Shown one piece after another: positions 43,055 through 51,941 of a stretch of DNA of 64,000 nt. This DNA is from Xanthomarina spongicola (GTDB taxonomy: Bacteria > Bacteroidota > Bacteroidia > Flavobacteriales > Flavobacteriaceae). Each line of letters begins with the position of its first letter. The first letter of the stretch is position 1. The notes beneath the pieces are model-generated. The model was not told where the DNA came from. It saw nothing but the letters and a program-made list of their open reading frames with translations, and did not search any database. A program made the position numbers and the translations under genes. The stretch lies in NCBI RefSeq assembly GCF_003148645.1, contig NZ_QGGP01000007.1, positions 1-64,000 on the forward strand, given 5' to 3'.

Positions 43055-44326
43055 ATGGCAGTAGACTTACTACTAGGATTACAATGGGGAGACGAAGGCA
43101 AAGGAAAAATTGTTGATGTTCTTACCTCCAACTACAATATTATTGCTCGTTTTCAAGGTGGACCAAATGCTGGGCACACCTTAGAATTTGATGGTATAAA
43201 ACATGTTTTAAGAACCATTCCTTCTGGAATTTTTCATAAAGAATCAATAAACGTTATTGGTAATGGTGTGGTTATCGATCCTGTTGTGTTTGCCAAAGAA
43301 TTAGAAGGTTTAGATCAGTTTAATCTAGATTATAAAACAAAGCTTATTATTTCCAGAAAAGCTCACGTTATTTTACCAACTCATAGACTATTAGATGCAG
43401 CTAGTGAAGCTTCCAAAGGAAAAGCTAAAATTGGTTCTACCTTAAAAGGTATTGGACCAACATATATGGATAAAACTGGTAGAAATGGTATTCGTGTTGG
43501 CGATTTAGAACTGTCTGATTGGAAAGAAAAATATCGTGCTTTAGCAAATAAACACGAAGCCATGATTAAATTCTATAATGTAGATGTTCAGTACGATTTA
43601 GAAGAAATGGAAGTGGAGTTTTTTGAAGCTGTTAAAGTTTTAAAATCCTTACAATTTATAGATTCAGAAGAGTATTTGTACCAAGCACAAAAAGCTGGTA
43701 AATCTATCTTAGCTGAAGGTGCTCAAGGATCTTTATTAGATATCGATTTTGGTACTTATCCTTTTGTTACTTCAAGTAATACAACAGCTGCAGGAGCCTG
43801 TACAGGCTTAGGTGTTGCGCCAAACCAGATTGGTGAAGTATATGGTATTTTTAAAGCTTACACAACTCGTGTTGGCTCTGGACCTTTCCCAACTGAATTA
43901 TTTGATGAAGTTGGAGCCAAAATGGCTAAAATAGGTAATGAATTTGGCGCAGTTACTGGACGTGCAAGACGTTGTGGCTGGTTAGATTTAGTCGCTTTAA
44001 AATATGCTTGTCAGGTAAATGGTGTTACCAAATTAATGATGATGAAAGGCGATGTGCTTTCAGGATTTAAATCCTTAAAAGTTTGTACAGCCTATAACTA
44101 TAAAGGCGAAACGATTACACATTTACCTTATAATATTGAACCAGAAAACCTAAAACCTATTTATACAGACTTTAAAGGTTGGAAAGAAGATTTAACTAAA
44201 ATGACTAAAACGTCGCAATTTCCAAAAGAATTAAACGACTATATAGACTTCTTAGAAAAAGAATTAGAAATTCCTATTCATGTGGTTTCTGTTGGACCAG
44301 ACAGAAAGCAGACTATTTTTAGGTAA
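43055..44326 (+). CDS. purA: Adenylosuccinate synthetase
   Basis: A 423-residue enzyme that converts IMP and Asp to adenylosuccinate with GTP. The N-terminal P-loop reads GLQWGDEGKGKIVD, followed by FQGGPNAGHTLEF, GTTLKGIGPTY-type (IGSTLKGIGPTYMDK), ILAEGAQGSLLDIDFGTYPFVTSS and VTGRARRCGWLD. Full length for the family. A terminator hairpin follows. Confidence 0.97.
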   Translation: MAVDLLLGLQWGDEGKGKIVDVLTSNYNIIARFQGGPNAGHTLEFDGIKHVLRTIPSGIFHKESINVIGNGVVIDPVVFAKELEGLDQFNLDYKTKLIISRKAHVILPTHRLLDAASEASKGKAKIGSTLKGIGPTYMDKTGRNGIRVGDLELSDWKEKYRALANKHEAMIKFYNVDVQYDLEEMEVEFFEAVKVLKSLQFIDSEEYLYQAQKAGKSILAEGAQGSLLDIDFGTYPFVTSSNTTAAGACTGLGVAPNQIGEVYGIFKAYTTRVGSGPFPTELFDEVGAKMAKIGNEFGAVTGRARRCGWLDLVALKYACQVNGVTKLMMMKGDVLSGFKSLKVCTAYNYKGETITHLPYNIEPENLKPIYTDFKGWKEDLTKMTKTSQFPKELNDYIDFLEKELEIPIHVVSVGPDRKQTIFR

Positions 44327-44330
44327 ACCT

Positions 44331-44360
44331 GTTGTCATTCTGAGCAAAGCGAAGAATCTC
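44331..44360. repeat. Dispersed TCATTCTGAGC...GAAGAATCTC repeat
   Basis: TGTCATTCTGAGCAAAGCGAAGAATCTC is a short intergenic repeat form common in Flavobacteriia. It is related to the inverted arms at 38455 and 38570 by the TGTCA..TGAGC..AG.CGAAG pattern. It lies between purA and its terminator. Confidence 0.5.
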
Positions 44361-44371
44361 TTATAAAAAGT

Positions 44372-44404
44372 AAAACCTGTCAAGGTACCTCCTTGACAGG
44401 TTTT
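44372..44404 (+). terminator. Rho-independent terminator after purA
   Basis: A perfect 14-bp stem AAAACCTGTCAAGG / CCTTGACAGGTTTT with a 5-nt loop and terminal T-run. Confidence 0.88.
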
Positions 44405-44470
44405 CTATTAAAAATATCTTAATGCAACGCAATGGAAGATATTAATCATTATTTTTGGACAAAATTTAAG

Positions 44471-46312
44471 ATGTTGCAACAACCAAGTCAGAAACTATTA
44501 AGCTTTTTCTTTTGTCTTTTATTCTTCGGGCTTTCCTTTGCTCAAGAACAAAAGCGTATAGAGATTAAATACTCTGGTTTTTTGGAGTTTAAAGAGGAAG
44601 AAGCTCCAGGACTTAAAGTCATGACTCGAGACGATACACAACAAATTCATGTAATTCATGAAGGTGTTAATATGTATTGCGACCAAGCTTTACTTTATAG
44701 CGAAGACAACTTTATTGAAGCATATGGAAATGTAAAGATGATTCAAGGAGACACCATTAATATGACTGCAAAATATGTAGAATATAGTGGTAAAACTAAA
44801 CTAGCTTTTGCAAGTGGCAAAGTTGTACTTACCGAACCTAATTCAACATTAACAACAGACACCTTATATTTTGATCGTGTTAAGCAACAATCTTATTATA
44901 AAAGTGGTGGAAAGGTTGTAAGAGATTCTTCAGGCACTATTACCAGTAGAATTGGTCGTTATTATATGAATGAAGAAAAATATCAGTTTGTTAAAAATGT
45001 GGTATTAACGCATCCAGATTATAAAATTAAAACCAGACATTTAGATTTTTATTCAGAGAGTGGACATGCCTATTTATATGGTCCTTCTACAATTGTTACA
45101 GATGAAAGCAAAACCTATTGCGAAAAAGGTTTTTACGATACCGAAAACAAAACAGGTTATGGTGTTAAAAAAACTAAAATAGAATACGATAATCGGGTTT
45201 TTGAAGGAGACAGTATGTATTTTGACAATAATAGAAGTTTCGCTTCAGCAACAAATAACATAACTGTAACAGATACAATTAATAAAAGTATTATTAAAGG
45301 CCATTATGCTGAAGTTTATAAAGACAAAGATTCTGTTTTTATAACTAAAAGAGCTTTAGCCATATCAGTTCAAGAAAACGATTCTATTTATATTCATGCA
45401 GATACGCTCATGGTAACTGGAAAGCCTGATAAAAGAATTACCAGAGCTTTTAGAAATACAAAGATGTATAAATCTGATATGAGTGGAAAGGCAGATTCTA
45501 TACATGTTAATCACCAAACAGGTTTAACTCAACTTATAAATCTTTCTAGATTATCTTCAAAAGATGCGTTTGCAGTAAAACGAAGACCTGTTATTTGGAA
45601 TTTAGAAAATCAAATTTCAGGAGATACTATTCACATTAAATCGAATCCAGAAACCGAAAAATTAGATTCTTTAATCGTTTTTTACGATGCCTTTTTAATT
45701 AGTAAAGACACTATTAGTGAAGATAGTTTTAATCAAATTTCAGGAAAAAGGCTCATTGGTTTATTTGACGATAAAAACAATTTAAGGCAAGTGGATATTA
45801 TTAAAAATGCCGAATCTATATTCTTTGCAAGAAACGATAAACAAGAACTCTTTGGTATAGACAAAGCCAAATCAGGAAGTATTTCCATCTTTTTTGCAGA
45901 TGGTCAGATTGAACAATACAATAGGTATAATCAAGTAGATGCTAAAACATATCCAGAAGCAGATTTCCCTAAGAATTCAAGAAAATTAAGGGGTTTCGAT
46001 TGGCGTGAAGAAGAAAGGCCAAAAAGTGTAGAAGACTTATTTAGTGAAGATCCTCCACTAAAATTACCTAAAATAAAAGGGTTAGACGATTATGTTCCTC
46101 AAAAAGAATTTTTCGATGAAAGTATGATAGGTAGAATTGATAAAGCCGAAAAAGCCGAAAAGCCGAAAAAGAACGTTTCGAATAAAGATAAAATTAAAAA
46201 CAATAAAAAGAAGCGCTCTAAAGCTGCTAGACAAGTCCCACAACATATAATAGATAGCGTGAATCTTAAAAAAGAAAACAAAAAACCCATGATAAAAGAA
46301 AATAGCAATTAA
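44471..46312 (+). CDS. OstA/LptA-like organic solvent tolerance protein
   Basis: A 613-residue protein from the ATG at 44471, chosen because it gives a clean signal peptide (MLQQPSQKLLSFFFCLLFFGLSFAQ); an ATG at 44432 would add 13 residues. Most of the chain is repeated beta-strand units of the LPS-transport OstA fold (ALLYSEDNFIEAYGNVKMIQGDTINMTAKYVEYSG). It ends in a Lys-rich tail. OstA/LptA-like proteins form the periplasmic bridge that carries LPS to the outer membrane. It is one base before the aminotransferase ATG. Confidence 0.88.
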   Translation: MLQQPSQKLLSFFFCLLFFGLSFAQEQKRIEIKYSGFLEFKEEEAPGLKVMTRDDTQQIHVIHEGVNMYCDQALLYSEDNFIEAYGNVKMIQGDTINMTAKYVEYSGKTKLAFASGKVVLTEPNSTLTTDTLYFDRVKQQSYYKSGGKVVRDSSGTITSRIGRYYMNEEKYQFVKNVVLTHPDYKIKTRHLDFYSESGHAYLYGPSTIVTDESKTYCEKGFYDTENKTGYGVKKTKIEYDNRVFEGDSMYFDNNRSFASATNNITVTDTINKSIIKGHYAEVYKDKDSVFITKRALAISVQENDSIYIHADTLMVTGKPDKRITRAFRNTKMYKSDMSGKADSIHVNHQTGLTQLINLSRLSSKDAFAVKRRPVIWNLENQISGDTIHIKSNPETEKLDSLIVFYDAFLISKDTISEDSFNQISGKRLIGLFDDKNNLRQVDIIKNAESIFFARNDKQELFGIDKAKSGSISIFFADGQIEQYNRYNQVDAKTYPEADFPKNSRKLRGFDWREEERPKSVEDLFSEDPPLKLPKIKGLDDYVPQKEFFDESMIGRIDKAEKAEKPKKNVSNKDKIKNNKKKRSKAARQVPQHIIDSVNLKKENKKPMIKENSN

Positions 46313-46313
46313 T

Positions 46314-47516
46314 ATGGCTATAGATTTCTTTAAATATCAAGCACAAACGTCGCCTCATCCTTTGGCAATGAAAGTCTCTCACGCCAAAGGGTCTTACATT
46401 TACGATACAGACAACAAGGCCTACTTAGATTTTGTAGCTGGTGTTTCAGCTTGTACTCTTGGTCATTGTCATCCAAAAATTGTTACAGCCATTAAAGAAC
46501 AATTAGATCAATATTTGCATGTTATGGTTTATGGAGAATATATTCAAGAACCTGCTGTAGAGCTTGCCAAATTAATGGCAAAAAATTTACCAAATTCATT
46601 AGAAAAAACTTATTTAACAAATTCTGGAACAGAAGCTATTGAAGGTGCATTAAAATTGGCAAAACGAGCTACTGGACGAAGTCAGATTATTTCTGCCAAA
46701 AATGCATATCATGGAAATACTATGGGTTCTATGAGTGTTATGGGTTACGAAGAACGCAAAAGGGCTTTTAGACCTTTAATTCCAGATGTAGAATTTATTG
46801 AATTTAATAACGAAGACAACTTAAATAAAATTACAAAGAAAACGGCTTGTGTTATTTTAGAAACCATACAAGGTGGAGCAGGATTTATAGAACCAAAAAA
46901 TCATTATTTAGAAAAAGTTAGAGAAAAATGCGATAAAGTTGGAGCTCTCTTAATTTTAGATGAAATTCAACCTGGTATGGGAAGAACCGGAAAGCTATTT
47001 GGTTTTGAACATTATAATTGTGTACCAGATATATTGGTTACTGGAAAAGGATTAGGTGGAGGCATGCCAATAGGCGCTTTTACAGCATCGTCTAAATTAA
47101 TGGACTTATTACAAGACCATCCAAAATTAGGACACATAACAACCTTTGGTGGACATCCTGTTATAGCTGCTGCTGCTTTAGCAACCTTAAAAGAAGTTAC
47201 CAAAAGCGACTTAATGGCTCGTACTTTAGTGAAAGAACAACTTATTAGAGAACATTTAGTGCACCCACTTATTTTACAAATACGAGGAAAAGGCTTAATG
47301 TTAGCTGCAATAACACCTTCTGCAGAAATAGCTAATCAACTTATTTTAGGTTGTCAAGAAGAAGGACTAATACTTTTTTGGCTTCTTTTTGAACCGAAAG
47401 CTATTAGAATAACACCACCTTTAACCATCTCGAATGAAGAAATCTTAAAAGGGTGTCAAATTATTTTAGCCGTTTTAGATAAAATTCAAAACAACCACAC
47501 ACAAACAACCTCCTGA
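46314..47516 (+). CDS. Class III PLP-dependent aminotransferase
   Basis: A 400-residue aspartate-aminotransferase-fold type I enzyme of the acetylornithine/ornithine group: SGTEAIEGALKLAKRATGR, YHGNTMGSMSVMGYEERKR, LILDEIQPGMGRTGKLFGFEH and the PLP lysine in DILVTGKGLGGGMPIGAF. Substrate not determined: no arginine or GABA pathway neighbours are present. Directly follows the OstA-like gene and is probably co-transcribed. Confidence 0.92.
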   Translation: MAIDFFKYQAQTSPHPLAMKVSHAKGSYIYDTDNKAYLDFVAGVSACTLGHCHPKIVTAIKEQLDQYLHVMVYGEYIQEPAVELAKLMAKNLPNSLEKTYLTNSGTEAIEGALKLAKRATGRSQIISAKNAYHGNTMGSMSVMGYEERKRAFRPLIPDVEFIEFNNEDNLNKITKKTACVILETIQGGAGFIEPKNHYLEKVREKCDKVGALLILDEIQPGMGRTGKLFGFEHYNCVPDILVTGKGLGGGMPIGAFTASSKLMDLLQDHPKLGHITTFGGHPVIAAAALATLKEVTKSDLMARTLVKEQLIREHLVHPLILQIRGKGLMLAAITPSAEIANQLILGCQEEGLILFWLLFEPKAIRITPPLTISNEEILKGCQIILAVLDKIQNNHTQTTS

Positions 47517-47641
47517 TAATCAATAACAAGAGTGCTTTTTCCTTAATATGTTGATTACTTTGTTAAAAACATTTAAGCTATTTCCTAATAAAAATCAATT
47601 AGTACGTTACATTTAGTACTGTAAACCATACAAATGTGCTT

Positions 47642-49030
47642 ATGGAGTTTAGTCCCAACGACAACAACAATTTACCTCTTACGAAATTTGAATCGATGTT
47701 AAAAACTAACCATGTGTTGTTTTTCGATTCTGAAGAATTTGAAAATATTATTCATCATTACCTAACTCAAGGTAAGGTCTCCTTAGGGAAAAAAGCTGTT
47801 AAATTAGGATTAGAACAACATCCTACTTCAACCAATTTAAAACTTTTTAAAATAGAAATCTTCGTTTTCGAAGATAAACTAGACGAAGCAGATTTACTCT
47901 TAAATGAACTTCATGAATTAGAGCCTATGAATGAAGAAATTTACATTCAGAAAGCTAATATTTTTTCAAAAAAAGACAAACACAAAAAAGCCATTCATGT
48001 TTTAAAACAAGCATTAGAATTAACTAAGGATACTCAAGATATTTACTCTTTAATTGGGATGGAATATTTGTTTTTAGACAAGTTCGAAGAAGCTAAATAT
48101 TATTTCATGAAATGCATGGAAGAAAATTCTGAAGACTATTCAGCTTTATACAATATGGTCTATTGTTTCGAATTTCTTGACCAACACACAGAAGCCATAG
48201 ATTATTTAAACACCTTTTTAAATAAAAATCCTTATTGTGAAGTTGCTTGGCATCAATTAGGAAAGCAGTATTACACATTAAAAGAATATGAGAAAGCTTT
48301 GGCAGCATTCGATTTTGCTATAATTTCTGAAGATTCATTTATTGGAGCTTATCTTGAAAAAGGCAAAGTTTTAGAGAAACTAAAACGTTATGAAGATGCC
48401 TTAGAAGCTTATTCATTAACTTTAAAATTAGATGATGCAACATCTTTTGCATTATTAAGAATAGGACAGTGTTACGAAAAATTAAAGCAAGACGATCTAG
48501 CAATTCAATACTATTCTAAAACTGTTAAAGAAGACCCTTTATTAGACAAAGGCTGGATTGCAATAACAAAGTTTTATAATAAAAAAAGAAACTATAAAAA
48601 ATCGCTTTACTATATAAACAAAGCTATAAATATAGATTCTGAAAATGTTATTTACTGGAAATTATATGCCCAATTAAATCAGCGTTTAAATTTTCTTGAA
48701 GAAGCTGAACGTGGCTATAAAAAAACATTAGAACTTGGCAATTACGAATTAAACACTTGGTTAATTAGAGGTGATATTTTATTGAAACTTGGCGAACCAG
48801 AAGCAGCAATCTATAATTTCCTTCAAGCTTCAGAGTTCTACCCAGAAAATGCTGAGATAGAATATCGATTAGCTGGATTATATTTTACTATAAACGAAAC
48901 TGAGAAAGGAGAATATCATTTAAAAAATGGTTTGTGTTTCAATACTGAATATGCCTTTATTCTTGAAGAATTATTCCCATTAGTTTATAATAAAAAACAA
49001 ATTAAGAACTTTCTAAAATCCAAACAATAG
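47642..49030 (+). CDS. Tetratricopeptide-repeat protein
   Basis: A 462-residue cytoplasmic protein built of about 11 TPR units (ALYNMVYCFEFLDQHTEAIDYL, AWHQLGKQYYTLKEYEKALAAF, AYLEKGKVLEKLKRYEDALEAY and others). Start set at the ATG at 47642; a GTG two codons earlier is also in frame. No signal peptide or enzymatic domain, so it is a scaffold. Followed by the tandem DUF368 genes. Near-consensus promoter sequence TACATTTA precedes it. Confidence 0.85.
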   Translation: MEFSPNDNNNLPLTKFESMLKTNHVLFFDSEEFENIIHHYLTQGKVSLGKKAVKLGLEQHPTSTNLKLFKIEIFVFEDKLDEADLLLNELHELEPMNEEIYIQKANIFSKKDKHKKAIHVLKQALELTKDTQDIYSLIGMEYLFLDKFEEAKYYFMKCMEENSEDYSALYNMVYCFEFLDQHTEAIDYLNTFLNKNPYCEVAWHQLGKQYYTLKEYEKALAAFDFAIISEDSFIGAYLEKGKVLEKLKRYEDALEAYSLTLKLDDATSFALLRIGQCYEKLKQDDLAIQYYSKTVKEDPLLDKGWIAITKFYNKKRNYKKSLYYINKAINIDSENVIYWKLYAQLNQRLNFLEEAERGYKKTLELGNYELNTWLIRGDILLKLGEPEAAIYNFLQASEFYPENAEIEYRLAGLYFTINETEKGEYHLKNGLCFNTEYAFILEELFPLVYNKKQIKNFLKSKQ

Positions 49031-49082
49031 CAGTATTGGCTAACTTAATTTATATACCTTTGGTTTTTATCTAAAACAAAGC

Positions 49083-50093
49083 ATGCAAAGACGTATTAAA
49101 AATTATTTTACTATAACCCTAAAAGGTATAGCCATGGGAGCTGCAGATGCAGTACCTGGTGTTTCTGGAGGAACTATAGCATTAATATCAGGTATTTACG
49201 AAGAGTTAATTTCCACAATTAGCAATGTTAATTTATCGCTTGTAAAAACACTTCGAAAAGAAGGTTTTCTTGCATTCTGGAAACAACTAAATGGCAGTTT
49301 TCTATTAGCCCTTCTTATTGGTATTCTAACAAGTTTTGTTTCTTTTATGAGACTTGCTAAATACCTAATTGAACAGCATCCAGTTTTAATCTGGTCTTTC
49401 TTTTTTGGACTTATTATTGCAAGTATCTTTTTTGTTGGAAAACAAATAACCAAATGGAATCTGGCTACAATTGTATCATTAATCATTGGAACTTTTATAG
49501 CCTATTATATAACAACACTTCCGTCTTTAGCAAGCAATAGCAACCCATTATTTTTGTTTATTGCTGGAGCCATAGCCATTTGTGCTATGATTTTACCTGG
49601 AATTTCTGGTTCGTTTATTTTAGTCATTCTAGGTGCTTACAAAACTCTAAGCGATGCCATACATGATTGGGATTTTAAACGAATTGCCGTTTTTGGTATT
49701 GGAGCTATTGTTGGCCTTTTAAGTTTTAGTCGTGTTTTAAAATGGCTATTTAAACACTATCATAACATAACAATGGCCATTTTAACAGGTTTTATTATTG
49801 GTTCTTTAAATAAAATTTGGCCTTGGAAAAAAACAATTACCGTTTTAAATGAAGCGAATGGCGAAACTGTAGCTTTTTCAGATATTTCTAATTTAGGATC
49901 ACTATCAGTTTATCAACAACAAATAAATAATTTCGAATCTATTAAAATCATTACCGAAGAGAGTGTCTCTCCATTTGTTTATTCGGCTATTAACAATAAC
50001 ATTAGTTCTCAATTAAATATAGCAATAGCTCTTATTATTGCAGGTTTTTTAACTATTTTTATTCTTGAAAAATTAGGAAATAAAAAACAGTAA
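49083..50093 (+). CDS. DUF368 polytopic membrane protein (copy 1)
   Basis: A 336-residue membrane protein with about 8-10 TM helices. Hallmarks are GAADAVPGVSGGTIALISGIYEELI near the N-terminus and ILPGISGSFILVILGAYKTL mid-protein, typical of DUF368. Members have been linked to polyprenyl-phosphate (undecaprenyl phosphate) recycling across the membrane. The stop codon shares one base with the start of copy 2. Confidence 0.9.
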   Translation: MQRRIKNYFTITLKGIAMGAADAVPGVSGGTIALISGIYEELISTISNVNLSLVKTLRKEGFLAFWKQLNGSFLLALLIGILTSFVSFMRLAKYLIEQHPVLIWSFFFGLIIASIFFVGKQITKWNLATIVSLIIGTFIAYYITTLPSLASNSNPLFLFIAGAIAICAMILPGISGSFILVILGAYKTLSDAIHDWDFKRIAVFGIGAIVGLLSFSRVLKWLFKHYHNITMAILTGFIIGSLNKIWPWKKTITVLNEANGETVAFSDISNLGSLSVYQQQINNFESIKIITEESVSPFVYSAINNNISSQLNIAIALIIAGFLTIFILEKLGNKKQ

Positions 50094-51103
50094 TGCAACG
50101 TACCAGAACTTTTACAGACAAACTATTTCTAATTTTAAAAGGATTAGGAATGGGAGCTGCTAATAAAGTTCCAGGAATTTCTGGTGGTGTTGTTGCATTT
50201 GTTGCTGGCTTTTATGAAGAGTTTATTTATTCACTTCAAAAGGTTAATGGTAAAGCTTTTAAGCTTTTAATAAATGGTCGTTATAAAAGCTTTTACCAAT
50301 ATATAAATGGTAGATTTTTAAGCCTTCTCTTCTTAGGAATGGTTATTAGCTACTTTAGTGTTTCTAAAATTTTAGATTATTTAATAGTCCATTTCGAATT
50401 ATATGTTTGGAGTGTATTTTTTGGAATGATAATTGGCTCCATCTATTACATTAGTAACGATTTTAAAGACTGGAATTACAGAACATATCTAGCATTAATT
50501 ATTGGAATTATTTTAGGTGTTGGTATTAGTTTTTTAGATCCAGCTACAGAAAACGACAATCTGCTATTTGTTTTCTTTTGTGGTGTTATTAGTGTCTCTG
50601 GAATGACATTGCCAGGTTTTTCAGGTTCGTTTATATTAATTCTCCTAGGGAATTATGTCCTCTTATTAGTAGATTCTGTAAATGCTTTATTTGACACATT
50701 TGCAGAAATTATTACTGGAGATTTTGGCTTTATAAATAATTTAGAACGCATTAGAATGCTAAAAGTTTTAGCAGTTTTCACTATTGGTTCTGTAGTTGGA
50801 TTAGTAACTTTTTCTCATATTTTAAGCTATATCTTAAAACATTATAAAAGTATTACAATCTCCACGATTATTGGTTTTATTGTTGGCTCGTTAGGTGTTG
50901 TTTGGCCTTGGAAAAAGACCATTTTTAAAACCAATTTAGAAGGTGCTTATATATTAGATACTTCTGGAGGAAAAGTTGTAGAGAATTATACACGTTACAT
51001 GCCTGAATTTAATACTGAAACTTACTATGCAATAGGATATATTATTCTAGGCATATTAATTGTCTTAGCGCTTGAATTATTTGGTAAAAAAACCAGAAGA
51101 TAA
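50093..51103 (+). CDS. DUF368 polytopic membrane protein (copy 2)
   Basis: A 336-residue paralogue of the preceding gene with the same landmarks in altered form: GAANKVPGISGGVVAFVAGFYEEFI and TLPGFSGSFILILLGNYVLL. Identical length and one-base coupling point to a tandem duplication that has diverged. DUF368 proteins are candidates for undecaprenyl-phosphate translocases; two copies may serve separate glycan pathways or form a heterodimer (inference). Confidence 0.9.
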   Translation: MQRTRTFTDKLFLILKGLGMGAANKVPGISGGVVAFVAGFYEEFIYSLQKVNGKAFKLLINGRYKSFYQYINGRFLSLLFLGMVISYFSVSKILDYLIVHFELYVWSVFFGMIIGSIYYISNDFKDWNYRTYLALIIGIILGVGISFLDPATENDNLLFVFFCGVISVSGMTLPGFSGSFILILLGNYVLLLVDSVNALFDTFAEIITGDFGFINNLERIRMLKVLAVFTIGSVVGLVTFSHILSYILKHYKSITISTIIGFIVGSLGVVWPWKKTIFKTNLEGAYILDTSGGKVVENYTRYMPEFNTETYYAIGYIILGILIVLALELFGKKTRR

Positions 51104-51104
51104 C

Positions 51105-51842
51105 ATGAATAAATATGGCTTAATTGGTAAAAACATTTCTTATTCTTTCTCTAAAGATTATTTTAACAAGAAATTTAAAAGTGAACTAATACATAATTCA
51201 TCCTACGAAAATTTTGATATTCAAAGCATTATAGAATTTCCCGAAATACTAAATGAAGACTCAAATATAAAAGGTTTAAATGTCACTATTCCTTATAAAG
51301 AATTGGTGATTCCATATTTAGATAAATTAGATAAAAAAGCAAAAAGAATTGGTGCTGTAAACACGATAAAAATTTCAAAAAAAGGAAAGCTAAAAGGCTA
51401 TAACACTGATTATTATGGATTTAAAAAATCAATTGAGCCCTATCTAAATTCTCAACATAAAAAAGCATTAATCCTAGGAACTGGAGGAGCAAGCAAAGCC
51501 ATAGCTTATGCCCTAAGAAAATTGAAAATTGAATATGCTTTTGTTTCAAGAAAATCTTCAGAAAAAATTACATTTACATATAATGAATTAACTGAAAATG
51601 ATATAAAAAATCATCAAATTATAATTAATTGCACGCCTTTAGGAACCTATCCAAATATTGAAGAATCTCCAAATATTCCTTATCAAGCAATAACAGATCA
51701 TCATATTTTATTCGATTTAATTTACAACCCATTAGAGACTAAATTTTTAGCACTAGGAAAAGCTAAAAAAGCGATTACAATTAATGGATTAACCATGCTA
51801 AAACTTCAAGCCGATAAAGCATGGAAAATATGGAATTCTTAG
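51105..51842 (+). CDS. aroE: Shikimate dehydrogenase
   Basis: A 245-residue NADP-dependent enzyme converting 3-dehydroshikimate to shikimate. Started at the ATG at 51105, one base after the upstream stop; an ORF from 51072 would overlap the DUF368 gene. Motifs: SYSFSKDYF substrate serines, GLNVTIPYKE with the catalytic Lys, GAVNTI, NTDYYGF, and the nucleotide motif LGTGGASKAIAYAL. Somewhat shorter than E. coli AroE, as in other Bacteroidota. Confidence 0.94.
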   Translation: MNKYGLIGKNISYSFSKDYFNKKFKSELIHNSSYENFDIQSIIEFPEILNEDSNIKGLNVTIPYKELVIPYLDKLDKKAKRIGAVNTIKISKKGKLKGYNTDYYGFKKSIEPYLNSQHKKALILGTGGASKAIAYALRKLKIEYAFVSRKSSEKITFTYNELTENDIKNHQIIINCTPLGTYPNIEESPNIPYQAITDHHILFDLIYNPLETKFLALGKAKKAITINGLTMLKLQADKAWKIWNS

Positions 51843-51941
51843 TTCCAATACGTATAAAAACAGTCTAAGCCTTTGTAAATATTGAAGTTGTTATTATCTT
51901 TAACGCTAGAGTACATTTACGAACCATAACATTTTACAAAA

